From: Candidatus Neomicrothrix sp. UBA7884
GTDB lineage: Bacteria > Actinomycetota > Acidimicrobiia > Acidimicrobiales > MedAcidi-G1
Assembly: GCA_002501135.1 (NCBI GenBank)
Contig: DLRQ01000095.1
Span: 1-41,286, forward strand
Direction: 5' to 3'
DNA length: 41,286 nt
Below, one piece after another: positions 29,603-37,549 of the stretch. The position numbers were made by a program, and so were the translations under genes. The notes below the pieces were generated by a model, which worked only from the letters and a program-made list of their open reading frames with translations, had not been told where the DNA came from and searched no databases. Within the stretch, counting starts at the first letter, position 1. Each line of letters begins with the position of its first letter.

Positions 29603-30532
29603 TCAACCTTCGAATCCCTCAATGGCGGCCTTGACTGATTCGATGAAGTCGACCACCCGCGGACCCCACCGGCCCGAGGTGTCCTGATCGACAGGTACCA
29701 CATGGCCATCCATGACCGCCTTCAGGACATCCCAACCTGGACGGGCCGCCACCGTCTCGGCCGACTCGACCCATGCGGCATCGGCCAGGAAGATGATGTC
29801 GGGATCCGACTCCAGAATGAACTCTGCTGACAGCTGCGGCCAGCCGAAGCCGGCCTCGTCTGCTGGATCAGCAATATTCTCAAGGCCCAACAGGGCGTAG
29901 AGCTGTCCCACGAAGGTTGTGGACGTGGCCGAGTAGAGCGTGTTGTCGATCTCATGGAAGTAGGTCATTTCGCTGCCGACGGGGTCGCCGGCGATCGCTG
30001 CCAGACCGTCCCTGATAGATGCGTTCACCGCCTCGGCTTCGGCCGCATGGCCTGTGAGTTGACCGAGTTCGGTTATCTGCGAGTAAGTGTCGTCGATTGA
30101 GTTGGCAGCCCACTGCATGACAGTCGGGATCCCGAGGGCCTCGAGGCCCTCGACAAGGTCACCCGGGTCATAGGAGATGATGACAAGGTCCGGCTCATAC
30201 CCGGCAATTGCCTCAACGTTGGGCGTGAAGCCCGAAAGTTCAGATACAGGTGCATCGGCCGGGTAGTTCGACATGTTGTCGACTGCGACGACCTGATCCC
30301 CGGCACCGATGGCGAAGAGAATCTCCGTGGCGGTCGGAGACAGCGAGATGATCGCAGCCGGACCGTCAGGAACTGTGGTCGTGGTGGGGGCCACCGTTGT
30401 CGTCGCGACGCCTGAGAGTGCGGAGTCTCGGCTCCCGGTGTCGGATCCACATGCCGCTGAGGCAATGACCAGCGCGCCGAGCAGCGCCAGGACGCGAGGA
30501 TGAAGGAAGATCCGGATGGGTGGGCTTGTCAT
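29603..30532 (-). CDS. btuF: Cobalamin-binding lipoprotein of the ABC importer
   Basis: The 309-residue substrate-binding protein has a signal sequence with hydrophobic residues 14-25 and a lipidated cysteine at 28 (A-S-A-A-C-G-S). A Thr/Val/Pro-rich linker, with V-A-P-T-T-T-T-V-P, anchors it outside the membrane. The folded part has the two-lobed helical-backbone layout: I-I-S-L-S-P-T-A-T-E-I-L-F-A-I-G-A-G-D, N-Y-P-A, P-N-V-E-A-I-A-G-Y-E-P-D-L-V-I and W-D-V-L-K-A-V-M-D-G-H-V. It captures the cargo for BtuCD. Its ATG follows an AGGAGA Shine-Dalgarno that is partly buried in a riboswitch-associated hairpin, so translation is likely vitamin-controlled. Confidence 0.9.
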   Translation of the reverse strand: MTSPPIRIFLHPRVLALLGALVIASAACGSDTGSRDSALSGVATTTVAPTTTTVPDGPAAIISLSPTATEILFAIGAGDQVVAVDNMSNYPADAPVSELSGFTPNVEAIAGYEPDLVIISYDPGDLVEGLEALGIPTVMQWAANSIDDTYSQITELGQLTGHAAEAEAVNASIRDGLAAIAGDPVGSEMTYFHEIDNTLYSATSTTFVGQLYALLGLENIADPADEAGFGWPQLSAEFILESDPDIIFLADAAWVESAETVAARPGWDVLKAVMDGHVVPVDQDTSGRWGPRVVDFIESVKAAIEGFEG

Positions 30533-30534
30533 TG

Positions 30535-30735
30535 GTTTCTCCTGTCTGCCAAGAAAACGGACGCAGACAGGAAGCCCTGCCCGACGACCACTCTTCCTCG
30601 AGAGCCGTTGTCGAGCCCCATGGCCGGTCGGCCTGGCTAGCCAACCCCCGGAGGGGTCGGCACACAGTTGCGGGACAGCGCCGGATTCACACCGGCTTCG
30701 CCTCGCCACGGGACGCCGTCACACTACCGCCTGAA
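30535..30735 (-). ncRNA. Cobalamin riboswitch controlling btuFCD
   Basis: On the minus strand the B12 box GCTGTCCCGCAACTGT (30679-30664) is preceded by GAAGCCGGTGTGAATCCGGC. That segment holds the P4-type hairpin with arms GCCGG (30696-30692) and CCGGC (30684-30680). This matches the conserved core of adenosylcobalamin-sensing riboswitches. At the 3' end CCTGTCTGC and GCAGACAGG (30571-30563 and 30549-30541) make a perfect 9-bp stem with a 13-base loop. The btuF Shine-Dalgarno AGGAGA (30543-30538) begins inside the last three bases of this stem. Binding of cobalamin therefore probably blocks ribosome access and lowers import when the vitamin is plentiful. The 5' boundary is approximate. Confidence 0.88.
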
Positions 30736-30764
30736 ACGGGGGTGACACGCACCCACGGAACCGG

Positions 30765-31544
30765 CTACCAGGCCAGAGAGGCGTGGACCCTGCTCGTGTA
30801 CTCCGGCCTGGTGACCAACAGACCTGGGACAACCGGCCGAGCCTTGTTGTAGGAGAGGTCCGATCCGTCCATGGCGCAAACGTCAAGACCAGCCGCCGCT
30901 GCCACCGCTGCCGGCGCACAGACATCCCACTCGTAGAGACCCGAAGGGTGCACGTATACGTCGGCGGTTCCCTCGACAACGGCCATGGCCTTCACCCCGG
31001 CCGACCCACATGAGCGCACAACACCACCGATTGCGGCAGCCACATGCTCGGCCTCGCCCCACTGCGACCGGCTTGTAATGACAACAGGCCTGTCTCGCTG
31101 GAGGTTTCGCCCTCCCTCGACGGGCTCCTGAAGGGTTCCGTAGAGCCTGCCGACCGCCGGCAGGTCCACGGCAGCCGCCACGGGAACGCCGTTGACAACC
31201 AGCGCCACGTGCACGGCCCACTCGACGCTGCCGGGTACCCCATAGTCCCGGGTGCCATCCAGAGGATCGAGGATCCAGACCCGCTCCGCCGAGAGCCTCC
31301 GACTGTCGTCGTCACCCTCCTCGGAGAGCACGGCGTCGCCGGGTCGCATTCGCGCCAGACAATCCACCAGGTGATCGTGGGCCGCCCTGTCCCCCAACTC
31401 CATGACCTCATGCCGGGTACGGCCCTGGGACAATGCCTGATGGCGCACATCGACCAGCAGGCAGCCGGCCTGTCGGGCCAACAACCCGGCCAACTGATGG
31501 TCACAGACCCGACTCGGGTCCGGCCCGGGTAACAGGTGGGACAT
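30765..31544 (-). CDS. cysQ: Inositol monophosphatase family enzyme, CysQ type
   Basis: This 259-residue enzyme belongs to the lithium-sensitive phosphatases. Motif 1, L-S-E-E-G-D-D-D, and W-I-L-D-P-L-D-G-T-R-D-Y at about 91-102 bind the metals. E-W-D-V-C-A-P-A-A-V-A-A-A-A-G-L near 215-230 holds the last Asp. Actinobacterial proteins of this size with E-G-D-D-D-S-R-R-L are usually 3'(2'),5'-bisphosphate nucleotidases (CysQ), which recycle the adenosine bisphosphate by-product of sulfate activation. Inositol phosphate is an alternative substrate. TAGGGT lies 8 bases before the ATG at 31544, which fixes the start. Confidence 0.8.
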   Translation of the reverse strand: MSHLLPGPDPSRVCDHQLAGLLARQAGCLLVDVRHQALSQGRTRHEVMELGDRAAHDHLVDCLARMRPGDAVLSEEGDDDSRRLSAERVWILDPLDGTRDYGVPGSVEWAVHVALVVNGVPVAAAVDLPAVGRLYGTLQEPVEGGRNLQRDRPVVITSRSQWGEAEHVAAAIGGVVRSCGSAGVKAMAVVEGTADVYVHPSGLYEWDVCAPAAVAAAAGLDVCAMDGSDLSYNKARPVVPGLLVTRPEYTSRVHASLAW

Positions 31545-31552
31545 GGGCGGCG

Positions 31553-31558
31553 ACCCTA
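31553..31558 (-). promoter_or_regulatory. -10 hexamer TAGGGT of the CysQ gene
   Basis: TAGGGT on the minus strand lies 8 bases before the ATG at 31544, without a Shine-Dalgarno between. Confidence 0.45.
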
Positions 31559-31670
31559 CCGCCCCTGTCAGGGCCGGCTGGAACGGGGCCAGGCGCACTC
31601 AGGCACCATCGGACCACTACCGTTGGGCCGGGCCGGCCGGCCTCTTCACGCCACAACTCGGGGATTCCAC

Positions 31671-32606
31671 ATGTCGTACGGACGCATAACGGGGTGGGCA
31701 ACGAACCTGCCCGACAGGGTCCTCACCAACGACGACCTCTCAAAGATCGTGGACACCTCCGACGAGTGGATCACCGCCCGAAGTGGCATCAGGAGCCGCC
31801 ACATCGACGGCAAGGTCACCGAGATGTCAGCAATAGCCGGCCGTGCGGCCATGGACATGGCCAGCGTCGACCCAGATCAGGTTGATCTGCTCCTGCTGGC
31901 AACCACGACCGCCGACCAGCAACTCCCGGCAAGCGCCTCGGTCGTCCAGCACGAACTGGGCCTTACCTGTGGTGCCGTCGACATGAACGCCGCATGCTCG
32001 GGCTTCGTATACGGACTTGTCACCGCTATGCAGTTCATGAGCGGCGGCGTGGACCGCATCCTGTTGGTAGGCGCTGACGCCCTCAGCGGCATCGTCGACT
32101 GGACCGACCGGAGCACCTGTGTCCTGTTCGGTGACGGCGCCGGCGCCGTCGTGCTGGAACGCACCGGCGACCGGCCTTCCCTCCTGGGATGGGACCTCAT
32201 GTCTGACGGTTCAGCTGCTGACATCCTCTACTGCGACCATGGCGGAACCATCGTCATGCACGGTAAGGAGGTATTCAGGCGGGCAGTGATGGCCATGACC
32301 GACTCGGCCGCCAACGCCATCTCCCGGGCCGGGGTGACTGCCGACGACATCTCGATCGTAGTCCCCCATCAGGCCAACCTGAGAATCATCGAAGCCTCCC
32401 TCAAGCGCCTCGGAATACCCATGGAAAAGACGGCAATTGTGCTTGGCCACACCGGCAACACCTCAGCTGCCTCGATACCCCTGGCCCTCGTAGATGCCAT
32501 CGACAACGACCGGATTGCCCCCGGCGATCTGGTCCTGATGGTCGGCTTCGGAGCGGGTATGTCATCGGCTTCCGCCGTGCTCCGCTGGGACCCACCAGCC
32601 GGCTGA
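31671..32606 (+). CDS. fabH: 3-oxoacyl-[acyl-carrier-protein] synthase III
   Basis: The 311-residue enzyme condenses an acyl-CoA primer with malonyl-ACP to start fatty acid synthesis. The catalytic triad is complete: Cys109 in N-A-A-C-S-G-F, His233 in P-H-Q-A-N and Asn263 in G-N-T-S-A-A-S. D-T-S-D-E-W-I-T-A-R-S-G-I and F-G-D-G-A-G-A-V-V-L are also diagnostic. It is a stand-alone gene away from other fab genes, so it might instead serve a specialised acyl chain. A TACCGT hexamer at 31618 and CGGGGA 6-8 bases before the ATG suggest a short leader with a Shine-Dalgarno. Confidence 0.92.
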   Translation: MSYGRITGWATNLPDRVLTNDDLSKIVDTSDEWITARSGIRSRHIDGKVTEMSAIAGRAAMDMASVDPDQVDLLLLATTTADQQLPASASVVQHELGLTCGAVDMNAACSGFVYGLVTAMQFMSGGVDRILLVGADALSGIVDWTDRSTCVLFGDGAGAVVLERTGDRPSLLGWDLMSDGSAADILYCDHGGTIVMHGKEVFRRAVMAMTDSAANAISRAGVTADDISIVVPHQANLRIIEASLKRLGIPMEKTAIVLGHTGNTSAASIPLALVDAIDNDRIAPGDLVLMVGFGAGMSSASAVLRWDPPAG

Positions 32607-32619
32607 CCACAACCGGCGG

Positions 32620-32625
32620 TACCCT
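32620..32625 (+). promoter_or_regulatory. -10 hexamer TACCCT of the ABC-F gene
   Basis: TACCCT lies 7 bases before the GTG at 32633 and only 14 bases after the fabH stop, so the ABC-F gene probably has its own leaderless transcript. Confidence 0.5.
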
Positions 32626-32632
32626 CGCCGCC

Positions 32633-34552
32633 GTGCTTACCGCCTCGGGCCTGTCCCGATCATTTGGACCAAGGACCCTGTTCCGCAATGTCTCACTCCA
32701 GTTGGGACAAGGTCGACGGGTCGCCCTGATTGGTGGAAACGGCACCGGGAAGACAACCCTTCTAGAAATCCTGGTCGGCATGCACGAGACCGATACCGGC
32801 GAGGTGCACCGCCCGAAGGGCCTGCGTATCGGCTACCTCCCGCAGGAACTTCCGACAGAGACGGGACGTAGCGTTTTTGAACAGGTGATGCTGGGTGCCG
32901 AGCAGGTGACGGTACTGGCGCACCGGATTCAGGATCTGGGTCAGCAGTTGGGATCGGCAACCGGAGCAGAACAGAAGCGGGTCCTGGCCGAGTACGGCGA
33001 GTCCCAGTCCCGGTTCGAGCAGATCGGCGGCTACGCCGTCGAGGCTGAGGCCCACCGGATTCTGGCCGGCCTCGGCTTCGACCCGGAGGACCATGACCGG
33101 CCCATGGACGAGATGTCGGGCGGGTGGCGAATGCGGGTGGCATTGGCGAGGCTCCTCCTGTCTGCACCTGACCTGTTGGTCATGGATGAGCCCACCAACC
33201 ACCTCGACGTCGACAGCGTCGCCTGGCTCGAGCAGCAGTTGGCCGGCTGGTCGGGTGGGCTCCTGTTCGTCAGCCATGACCGTGACTTCATCGACGCCGT
33301 CGCCAACCGGATCCTTGAACTGTCCGGATCCAGGGTCACCGAGTACATCGGTGGCTTCGCCGATTTCGTGGTCGCCCGCGAGGAACGCCTGGAGGCCCAG
33401 CGGGCCGCCGCCGCCCAGCAGTCACGCCAGGTTGCCCACGTGGAACAGTTCATTGAACGCTTCAGGTACAAGGCCACCAAGGCACGACAGGTTCAGAGCC
33501 GGGTTAAGGCGCTCCAGAAACTTGAGAAGGTCGTCGTTGATGAACACGACACCCCCTCATCCAGGTTCGGGTTCCCCCCACCGCGAAGGTCGTCGCGGGT
33601 AGTTGCCGAACTCGAGAATGTAACCGCCGGCTACCGGACCGACGAGGGTGACGAGGTGGTGCTCGAGGACGTCTCCTTCACCGTCGAACGAGGCGGGGTA
33701 CTGGCCCTTGTCGGCCCCAACGGCGCCGGCAAGACAACCCTTGTGAAGCTCCTGACCGGAAACCTGGATCCCCTCAGCGGGAGGGTCTCACGGGGAACGA
33801 ATGTGGACCTCTCGTACTTCGACCAGCTGCAGGCCGAGGTCCTCGACGAACAGCGGACCGTGATCGACGAGTTCCGGACCGTGCCCGGTGTCGGCACCGA
33901 CGGTCGCAACCCACGCACCTACCTGGCCTCCTTCGGGTTCCGCGGCGATGCCGTGGACCGTCTCGTCGGTGACCTGTCAGGTGGCGAACAGACCCGGCTG
34001 GCACTGGCCAAGACGCTCGCCGTTCCGGTGAACCTCCTGATCCTGGACGAACCCACCAACCACCTCGACCTTCCGAGCTGCGATGTCCTCGAGGACGCCC
34101 TAAGCGCCTATCCCGGAACAGTCGTGCTCATCACCCACGACCGGCACCTGATCCGCTCTGTCGCCGACAACCTGGTCGAGGTCAGGTCCGGACGGGCGGT
34201 GTGGCACACAGGGGTACCCGACAGGGTTCTCTACCCGACCCAGGCCCCGGCACCAGCCAGACCAGGCGAGGAGCCCGAAGGCACCGCTGCACCGAAGCCG
34301 AAGACGACACCGAAGAAGCAGCGCTCAAAGGACCCCGCATCCGGCCTCAGGAAGCGTCTGGCCAGAGCCGAACGCGACTGGGAGGCGGCAGAAGCCGCCG
34401 TCATCGCCGCCCAGAAACGCCTGGCCGACCCTGACCTCTACAAGGTCCCCGAGGAGGCTGCGGCTGCAGTCGCCGAACACGGAGAGGCCAAGGACCGGGC
34501 AGCCAGCCTCATGTCCGAGTGGGACAGGTTGAACGCCCGTCTGGGCAACTGA
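32633..34552 (+). CDS. ABC-F family ATPase (Uup-like)
   Basis: The 639-residue soluble protein has two ABC modules without membrane segments. Walker A motifs are G-G-N-G-T-G-K-T-T (about 34-42) and G-P-N-G-A-G-K-T-T (about 363-371). Signatures are M-S-G-G-W-R-M-R-V-A and L-S-G-G-E-Q-T-R-L-A, and both Walker B sites read D-E-P-T-N-H-L-D. The linker carries K-A-T-K-A-R-Q-V-Q-S-R, as in other ABC-F proteins. A lysine-rich segment and a coiled-coil tail (about 570-635) are typical of Uup-like members. ABC-F proteins act on the ribosome or on nucleic acids; a resistance role is possible but not indicated by context. Start GTG follows TACCCT by 7 bases. Confidence 0.9.
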   Translation: MLTASGLSRSFGPRTLFRNVSLQLGQGRRVALIGGNGTGKTTLLEILVGMHETDTGEVHRPKGLRIGYLPQELPTETGRSVFEQVMLGAEQVTVLAHRIQDLGQQLGSATGAEQKRVLAEYGESQSRFEQIGGYAVEAEAHRILAGLGFDPEDHDRPMDEMSGGWRMRVALARLLLSAPDLLVMDEPTNHLDVDSVAWLEQQLAGWSGGLLFVSHDRDFIDAVANRILELSGSRVTEYIGGFADFVVAREERLEAQRAAAAQQSRQVAHVEQFIERFRYKATKARQVQSRVKALQKLEKVVVDEHDTPSSRFGFPPPRRSSRVVAELENVTAGYRTDEGDEVVLEDVSFTVERGGVLALVGPNGAGKTTLVKLLTGNLDPLSGRVSRGTNVDLSYFDQLQAEVLDEQRTVIDEFRTVPGVGTDGRNPRTYLASFGFRGDAVDRLVGDLSGGEQTRLALAKTLAVPVNLLILDEPTNHLDLPSCDVLEDALSAYPGTVVLITHDRHLIRSVADNLVEVRSGRAVWHTGVPDRVLYPTQAPAPARPGEEPEGTAAPKPKTTPKKQRSKDPASGLRKRLARAERDWEAAEAAVIAAQKRLADPDLYKVPEEAAAAVAEHGEAKDRAASLMSEWDRLNARLGN

Positions 34553-34588
34553 GGCCATGCCACTGACCCCAGAACGGCGTGGCTCCGC

Positions 34589-34594
34589 TACGGT
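34589..34594 (+). promoter_or_regulatory. -10 hexamer TACGGT of surE
   Basis: TACGGT lies 8 bases before the ATG at 34603, with no Shine-Dalgarno visible. Confidence 0.45.
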
Positions 34595-34602
34595 CCCAAT
34601 CC

Positions 34603-35424
34603 ATGCGGATCCTGGTGACCAACGACGACGGCATCGACTCTGTCGGGTTGCACGTGCTCGCAAGGGCAATGCTCGATCACGGCGACGTCACCATCGTGGC
34701 TCCCGATACCGAGTACTCGGGGGCCGGGGCGGCCTTCGGACCTGTCCACCTCATCCGCCCCGAGGTACACGAGGCCAGAGTCGAGGGGATCGCTTCGGCA
34801 TGGTCCGTGAGTGGCCCACCGGGGTTGTGTGTCCTCTACAGCAGGCTGGGTGTGTTCGGCGACCAGTTCGACCTTGTCGTGGCAGGTATCAACCCGGGCA
34901 TGAACGTAGGACGGTCGGTCTACCACTCGGGAACTATCGGCGCTGCGCTGACTGCACGCAACGGCGGGATCACGGGAATCGCTGTCAGCCAGGCTGTCGC
35001 CAAGTGGGGTGTCGAGGGTCAGGGAACCGGCGAGGACCTGGACAACCAGGTGTGGGATTCAGCTGCCGAGGTTGCACGGGTTGCCGTCGGCGCCGTGGTA
35101 GCCGACCCCCCGGGTGTGCCGTCAGTACTCAACATCAACGTTCCGAATCTCCCCCTCGACGAAATGTTCGGCTGGAAGCAGACAAGAATCGGCAACCTGC
35201 CACCCCGCACCATGTCTACGGCCACGCTTGAACCCAAGCCGGGACACCAGGGCAGCTACCACATCGCCATGGCCTGGGGTGAACCCTCAACGCTCCCACC
35301 CGACACCGACGGTGGCGCGGTTATGGACGGCTTTGTCAGCCTCACATGGGTCGGTGGCATGGCGGCAGAGCCGGCAGTCGACCACGACCCGGTGGTGGCT
35401 GCCGTCAACGACCTCCTGACCTGA
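34603..35424 (+). CDS. surE: 5'/3'-nucleotidase SurE
   Basis: The 273-residue enzyme dephosphorylates nucleoside monophosphates. The N-terminal M-R-I-L-V-T-N-D-D-G-I places the metal-binding Asp8 and Asp9 as in E. coli SurE. A-P-D-T-E-Y-S-G-A-G at about 36-45 holds the conserved serine, and V-A-G-I-N-P-G-M-N-V-G at about 92-102 the metal-binding Asn. The C-terminal part is longer than usual and includes a W-G-E-P-S-T-L-P-P-D-T-D-G-G segment. The frame opens 24 bases upstream, but the ATG at 34603 gives the family start and follows TACGGT by 8 bases. The next gene overlaps as TGATG. Confidence 0.9.
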   Translation: MRILVTNDDGIDSVGLHVLARAMLDHGDVTIVAPDTEYSGAGAAFGPVHLIRPEVHEARVEGIASAWSVSGPPGLCVLYSRLGVFGDQFDLVVAGINPGMNVGRSVYHSGTIGAALTARNGGITGIAVSQAVAKWGVEGQGTGEDLDNQVWDSAAEVARVAVGAVVADPPGVPSVLNINVPNLPLDEMFGWKQTRIGNLPPRTMSTATLEPKPGHQGSYHIAMAWGEPSTLPPDTDGGAVMDGFVSLTWVGGMAAEPAVDHDPVVAAVNDLLT

Positions 35425-36011
35425 TGCCCGGGGTGGATCCCGATCGGGTCTGGTATGTGGCATACGGCTCGAACCTGTACGAGGCCCGCTTCCTTGCCTA
35501 CCTGACGGGTTGCGGAGACGACGAGCCGTGGGGCCCGCACCGCGGAGCCGCCGACCAGAGCCCACCGGTGGCAGACCGTCGGGTGGAGGTACCCCACCCG
35601 GTCAGGTTCGGAGGCAACTCGCTGCGGTGGGGTGGAGGCTGTTGCTTCTGTCCGGTCGAACCCGTTCCTGATGGTCGCCTCACACCGGTCGGACGTGCAT
35701 GGCTGATAACCGTTGCTCAGTTGGCCGACATCGCCACCCAGGAGAACCGACTTCCAGTCGATGCCGCCACAATGCCCGACCGGTTCCCGGAACCAGGCAG
35801 TTCGGTACGTGTACTCGACGGCCTTATCGACCGACTGCTGACACTCCCTCCAATGGATGGCATACCGGCAGTGACCCTCGCCTCCACAGAACTGCCCCTG
35901 ATCACACCACCGGCCCCCCGCTACCGGTCCGTCCTCGCTGCCGGGATGGCAGAGATGGAGATGGAACACGGGCTCATCGAGGCGCACCTTGTCGACCTGG
36001 ACCTCTCGTGA
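35424..36011 (+). CDS. AIG2-like (gamma-glutamylcyclotransferase-fold) protein
   Basis: This 195-residue protein opens V-W-Y-V-A-Y-G-S-N-L at about residues 8-17, the nucleotide/substrate loop of the gamma-glutamylcyclotransferase/AIG2 fold. F-G-G-N-S-L-R-W-G-G-G near 62-72 and the later A-Q-L-A-D-I-A-T-Q-E-N with a possible catalytic Glu fit a branch of actinobacterial proteins often misnamed histone deacetylase. The natural substrate is unknown. Its ATG shares a base with the surE stop (TGATG), so the two genes are translated together. Confidence 0.72.
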   Translation: MPGVDPDRVWYVAYGSNLYEARFLAYLTGCGDDEPWGPHRGAADQSPPVADRRVEVPHPVRFGGNSLRWGGGCCFCPVEPVPDGRLTPVGRAWLITVAQLADIATQENRLPVDAATMPDRFPEPGSSVRVLDGLIDRLLTLPPMDGIPAVTLASTELPLITPPAPRYRSVLAAGMAEMEMEHGLIEAHLVDLDLS

Positions 36012-36099
36012 GGAAGGCTGGTGGAACCGTGCAACCAACTGTGCCCGGTGGTAGGAATTGTCACCGACAACCGAGCCGTCTAGCGGAGAGCCGAACAAG

Positions 36100-36519
36100 T
36101 TGAAGGTCGTAATCATCCACCAGAGCCGAACCGGAAACACCAGGCGGGCCGCCGAGTTGATCGGTGGTGCTGCCGAAGCGGCCGGGGCCACAGTCGCCGT
36201 GCGCCCAACAACGAACATCGACATGGCCGAACTGGCCGAGGCCGACCTGGTTTTCGTCGGGACCTGGGTCGACGGCCTGATCCTGTTTGGCCACAGGCCG
36301 GGTGACCCCACAAAGGTACGCGCGATACCGAAACTCTGGAACAAACGCGTCGCGGCGTTCATGACCCACGCGGTCAATCCGGGCAGGGCAGCCGAGCGGT
36401 TCGCCGACCTGCTTGAGGAGCATGGAGCCGACGTGGTCGCCTTCCGCTCCCTCAACCGTCGCCACCTCGACCGCGAGGCGACAGACTTCGCTGCCGAGGT
36501 GATGGCCTCGACCGGCTGA
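36100..36519 (+). CDS. Flavodoxin-like protein
   Basis: The 139-residue protein begins M-K-V-V-I-I-H-Q-S-R-T-G-N-T-R-R-A-A-E-L, the phosphate-binding loop of FMN-binding flavodoxins. F-V-G-T-W-V-D-G-L follows near residues 50-58 and resembles the second FMN-binding loop. A single domain of this length suits a mobile electron carrier. Fe-S or oxidoreductase partners are not adjacent. TTG at 36100 with GGAG 11 bases upstream gives the family N-terminus. A TTG at 36058 in the same frame is an alternative that adds a polar 14-residue segment. Confidence 0.75.
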   Translation: MKVVIIHQSRTGNTRRAAELIGGAAEAAGATVAVRPTTNIDMAELAEADLVFVGTWVDGLILFGHRPGDPTKVRAIPKLWNKRVAAFMTHAVNPGRAAERFADLLEEHGADVVAFRSLNRRHLDREATDFAAEVMASTG

Positions 36520-36532
36520 GATCCTCAGCCGG
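36512..36532. terminator. Perfect hairpin spanning two convergent stop codons
   Basis: CCGGCTGAG (36512-36520), ATC and CTCAGCCGG (36524-36532) make a 9-bp perfect stem with a 3-base loop. The stem contains the TGA of the flavodoxin gene and the TGA of the convergent rarD gene. The arrangement is symmetric, so either transcript would fold there. No T-run follows, so termination would be by structure alone or by Rho. Confidence 0.55.
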
Positions 36533-37433
36533 CGGTGTCCTCCCGCCGCGGCGACACATATCGCAGCGGCCCGCGGGCCGATTTCCAGCCATCGGTGGCG
36601 AATACCGCCACGCCGGTCCAGATCAGGGCGAAACCCACCAGGCGTCCCCCATCAAAGCGCTCTCCGTAGACGGCTACGCCCAGCAGGAAGTTCAACGTCG
36701 GCGCCAGATACTGCAGCACTCCGATCAGGCTGAGGGGTATCCGACGCGCCGCACCGGCGAAGAGCAGAAGCGGAACGCCCGTGAACGCCCCGCTGGCAAC
36801 CAGCATCGCTGTCAAACCCGGGTTGGATGGCCCAACGACACCCGCACCGTCAACGGTTCGGACCGCCAGGAACACGAGTGCCGGAAGGATCATCACCGAC
36901 ACCTCCATGGCCAGGCTCACCAGCGGAGGGCTGTCGATCTTCTTCTTGAGCAACCCGTAGAAGCCAAAGGTGAACCCCAGGACCAGCGATACCCATGGCA
37001 GGCTGCCCACGTCAACGGTCAGCCACACCACGCCCATGCCGGCCATAGCGATCGCAACCCATTGCATCCGGCGCAGCGACTCCCCGAGGAACACAACGCC
37101 AAGGAACACGCTTACGAGTGGGTTGATGAAGTACCCGAGGCTGCCCTCAAGCACCCTGTCCGTGTTCATGGCCCAGACCCAAGTCAGCCAGTTGGTGCCG
37201 AGCAGCGCTGCGGCCACAACCTCGAGGGCCACGGTCCGCGGAGATGACGTCGCTGAGAGGACATCCCGCCACGAGTTGCGGACGAGGTGCACCACAACCA
37301 GCATCACGAATATCCACAGTGCCCTGTGGCCCAGCACGTCCACCGGCGGCACCGACGACAGGCCCTTCCAGAACACCGGGGATAACCCCCAGATCGTGTA
37401 GGCACAGAGAGCGTAGACAAGACCCTTGTTCAT
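36525..37433 (-). CDS. rarD: RarD-type EamA transporter
   Basis: The 302-residue membrane protein has ten hydrophobic segments in two EamA-like halves. N-K-G-L-V-Y-A-L-C-A-Y-T-I-W-G-L-S-P-V-F-W-K at about 2-23 and N-W-L-T-W-V-W-A-M-N near 81-90 are diagnostic of RarD proteins of the drug/metabolite exporter superfamily, as is Y-F-I-N-P-L. The substrate is unknown, although some members were linked to chloramphenicol resistance. A second EamA-type exporter lies at 38289. No Shine-Dalgarno is obvious before the ATG. Confidence 0.9.
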   Translation of the reverse strand: MNKGLVYALCAYTIWGLSPVFWKGLSSVPPVDVLGHRALWIFVMLVVVHLVRNSWRDVLSATSSPRTVALEVVAAALLGTNWLTWVWAMNTDRVLEGSLGYFINPLVSVFLGVVFLGESLRRMQWVAIAMAGMGVVWLTVDVGSLPWVSLVLGFTFGFYGLLKKKIDSPPLVSLAMEVSVMILPALVFLAVRTVDGAGVVGPSNPGLTAMLVASGAFTGVPLLLFAGAARRIPLSLIGVLQYLAPTLNFLLGVAVYGERFDGGRLVGFALIWTGVAVFATDGWKSARGPLRYVSPRREDTAG

Positions 37434-37461
37434 CGCAGCAGTCTCGCCGCACCCGATGCCC

Positions 37462-37467
37462 TATCCT
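37462..37467 (+). promoter_or_regulatory. -10 hexamer TATCCT upstream of the glutamine amidotransferase gene
   Basis: TATCCT lies 8 bases before an ATG at 37476 that opens a 23-codon frame ending 2 bases before the GTG at 37550. Confidence 0.45.
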
Positions 37468-37475
37468 CCCCCGAC

Positions 37476-37547
37476 ATGACTGAACGGGATCAGAGGTGCG
37501 CCACCAGACTGTCTGACACCACTGCCGCGCTCAAGGCACGGATCTGA
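37476..37547 (+). CDS. Possible 23-residue leader peptide before the amidotransferase gene
   Basis: The short frame starts MTERDQRC and ends LKARI. Its TGA ends 2 bases before the GTG of the amidotransferase, and a TATCCT hexamer lies 8 bases before its ATG. This is the same layout as the 15-codon frame at 6623. It could couple translation of the downstream gene, which lacks its own Shine-Dalgarno. Evidence is positional only. Confidence 0.35.
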   Translation: MTERDQRCATRLSDTTAALKARI

Positions 37548-37549
37548 CC

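Noticed and set aside
30533..30709. Upstream extension of btuF to about 30709
   Set aside because: The extra sequence is the cobalamin riboswitch and encodes a basic, motif-free stretch before the signal peptide. The ATG at 30532 begins the signal peptide and has a Shine-Dalgarno.
35256..36455. Long open frame (399 codons) on the minus strand
   Set aside because: It is antisense to the end of surE, the AIG2-like gene and flavodoxin, all of which have recognisable motifs. Composition is typical of a shadow frame.
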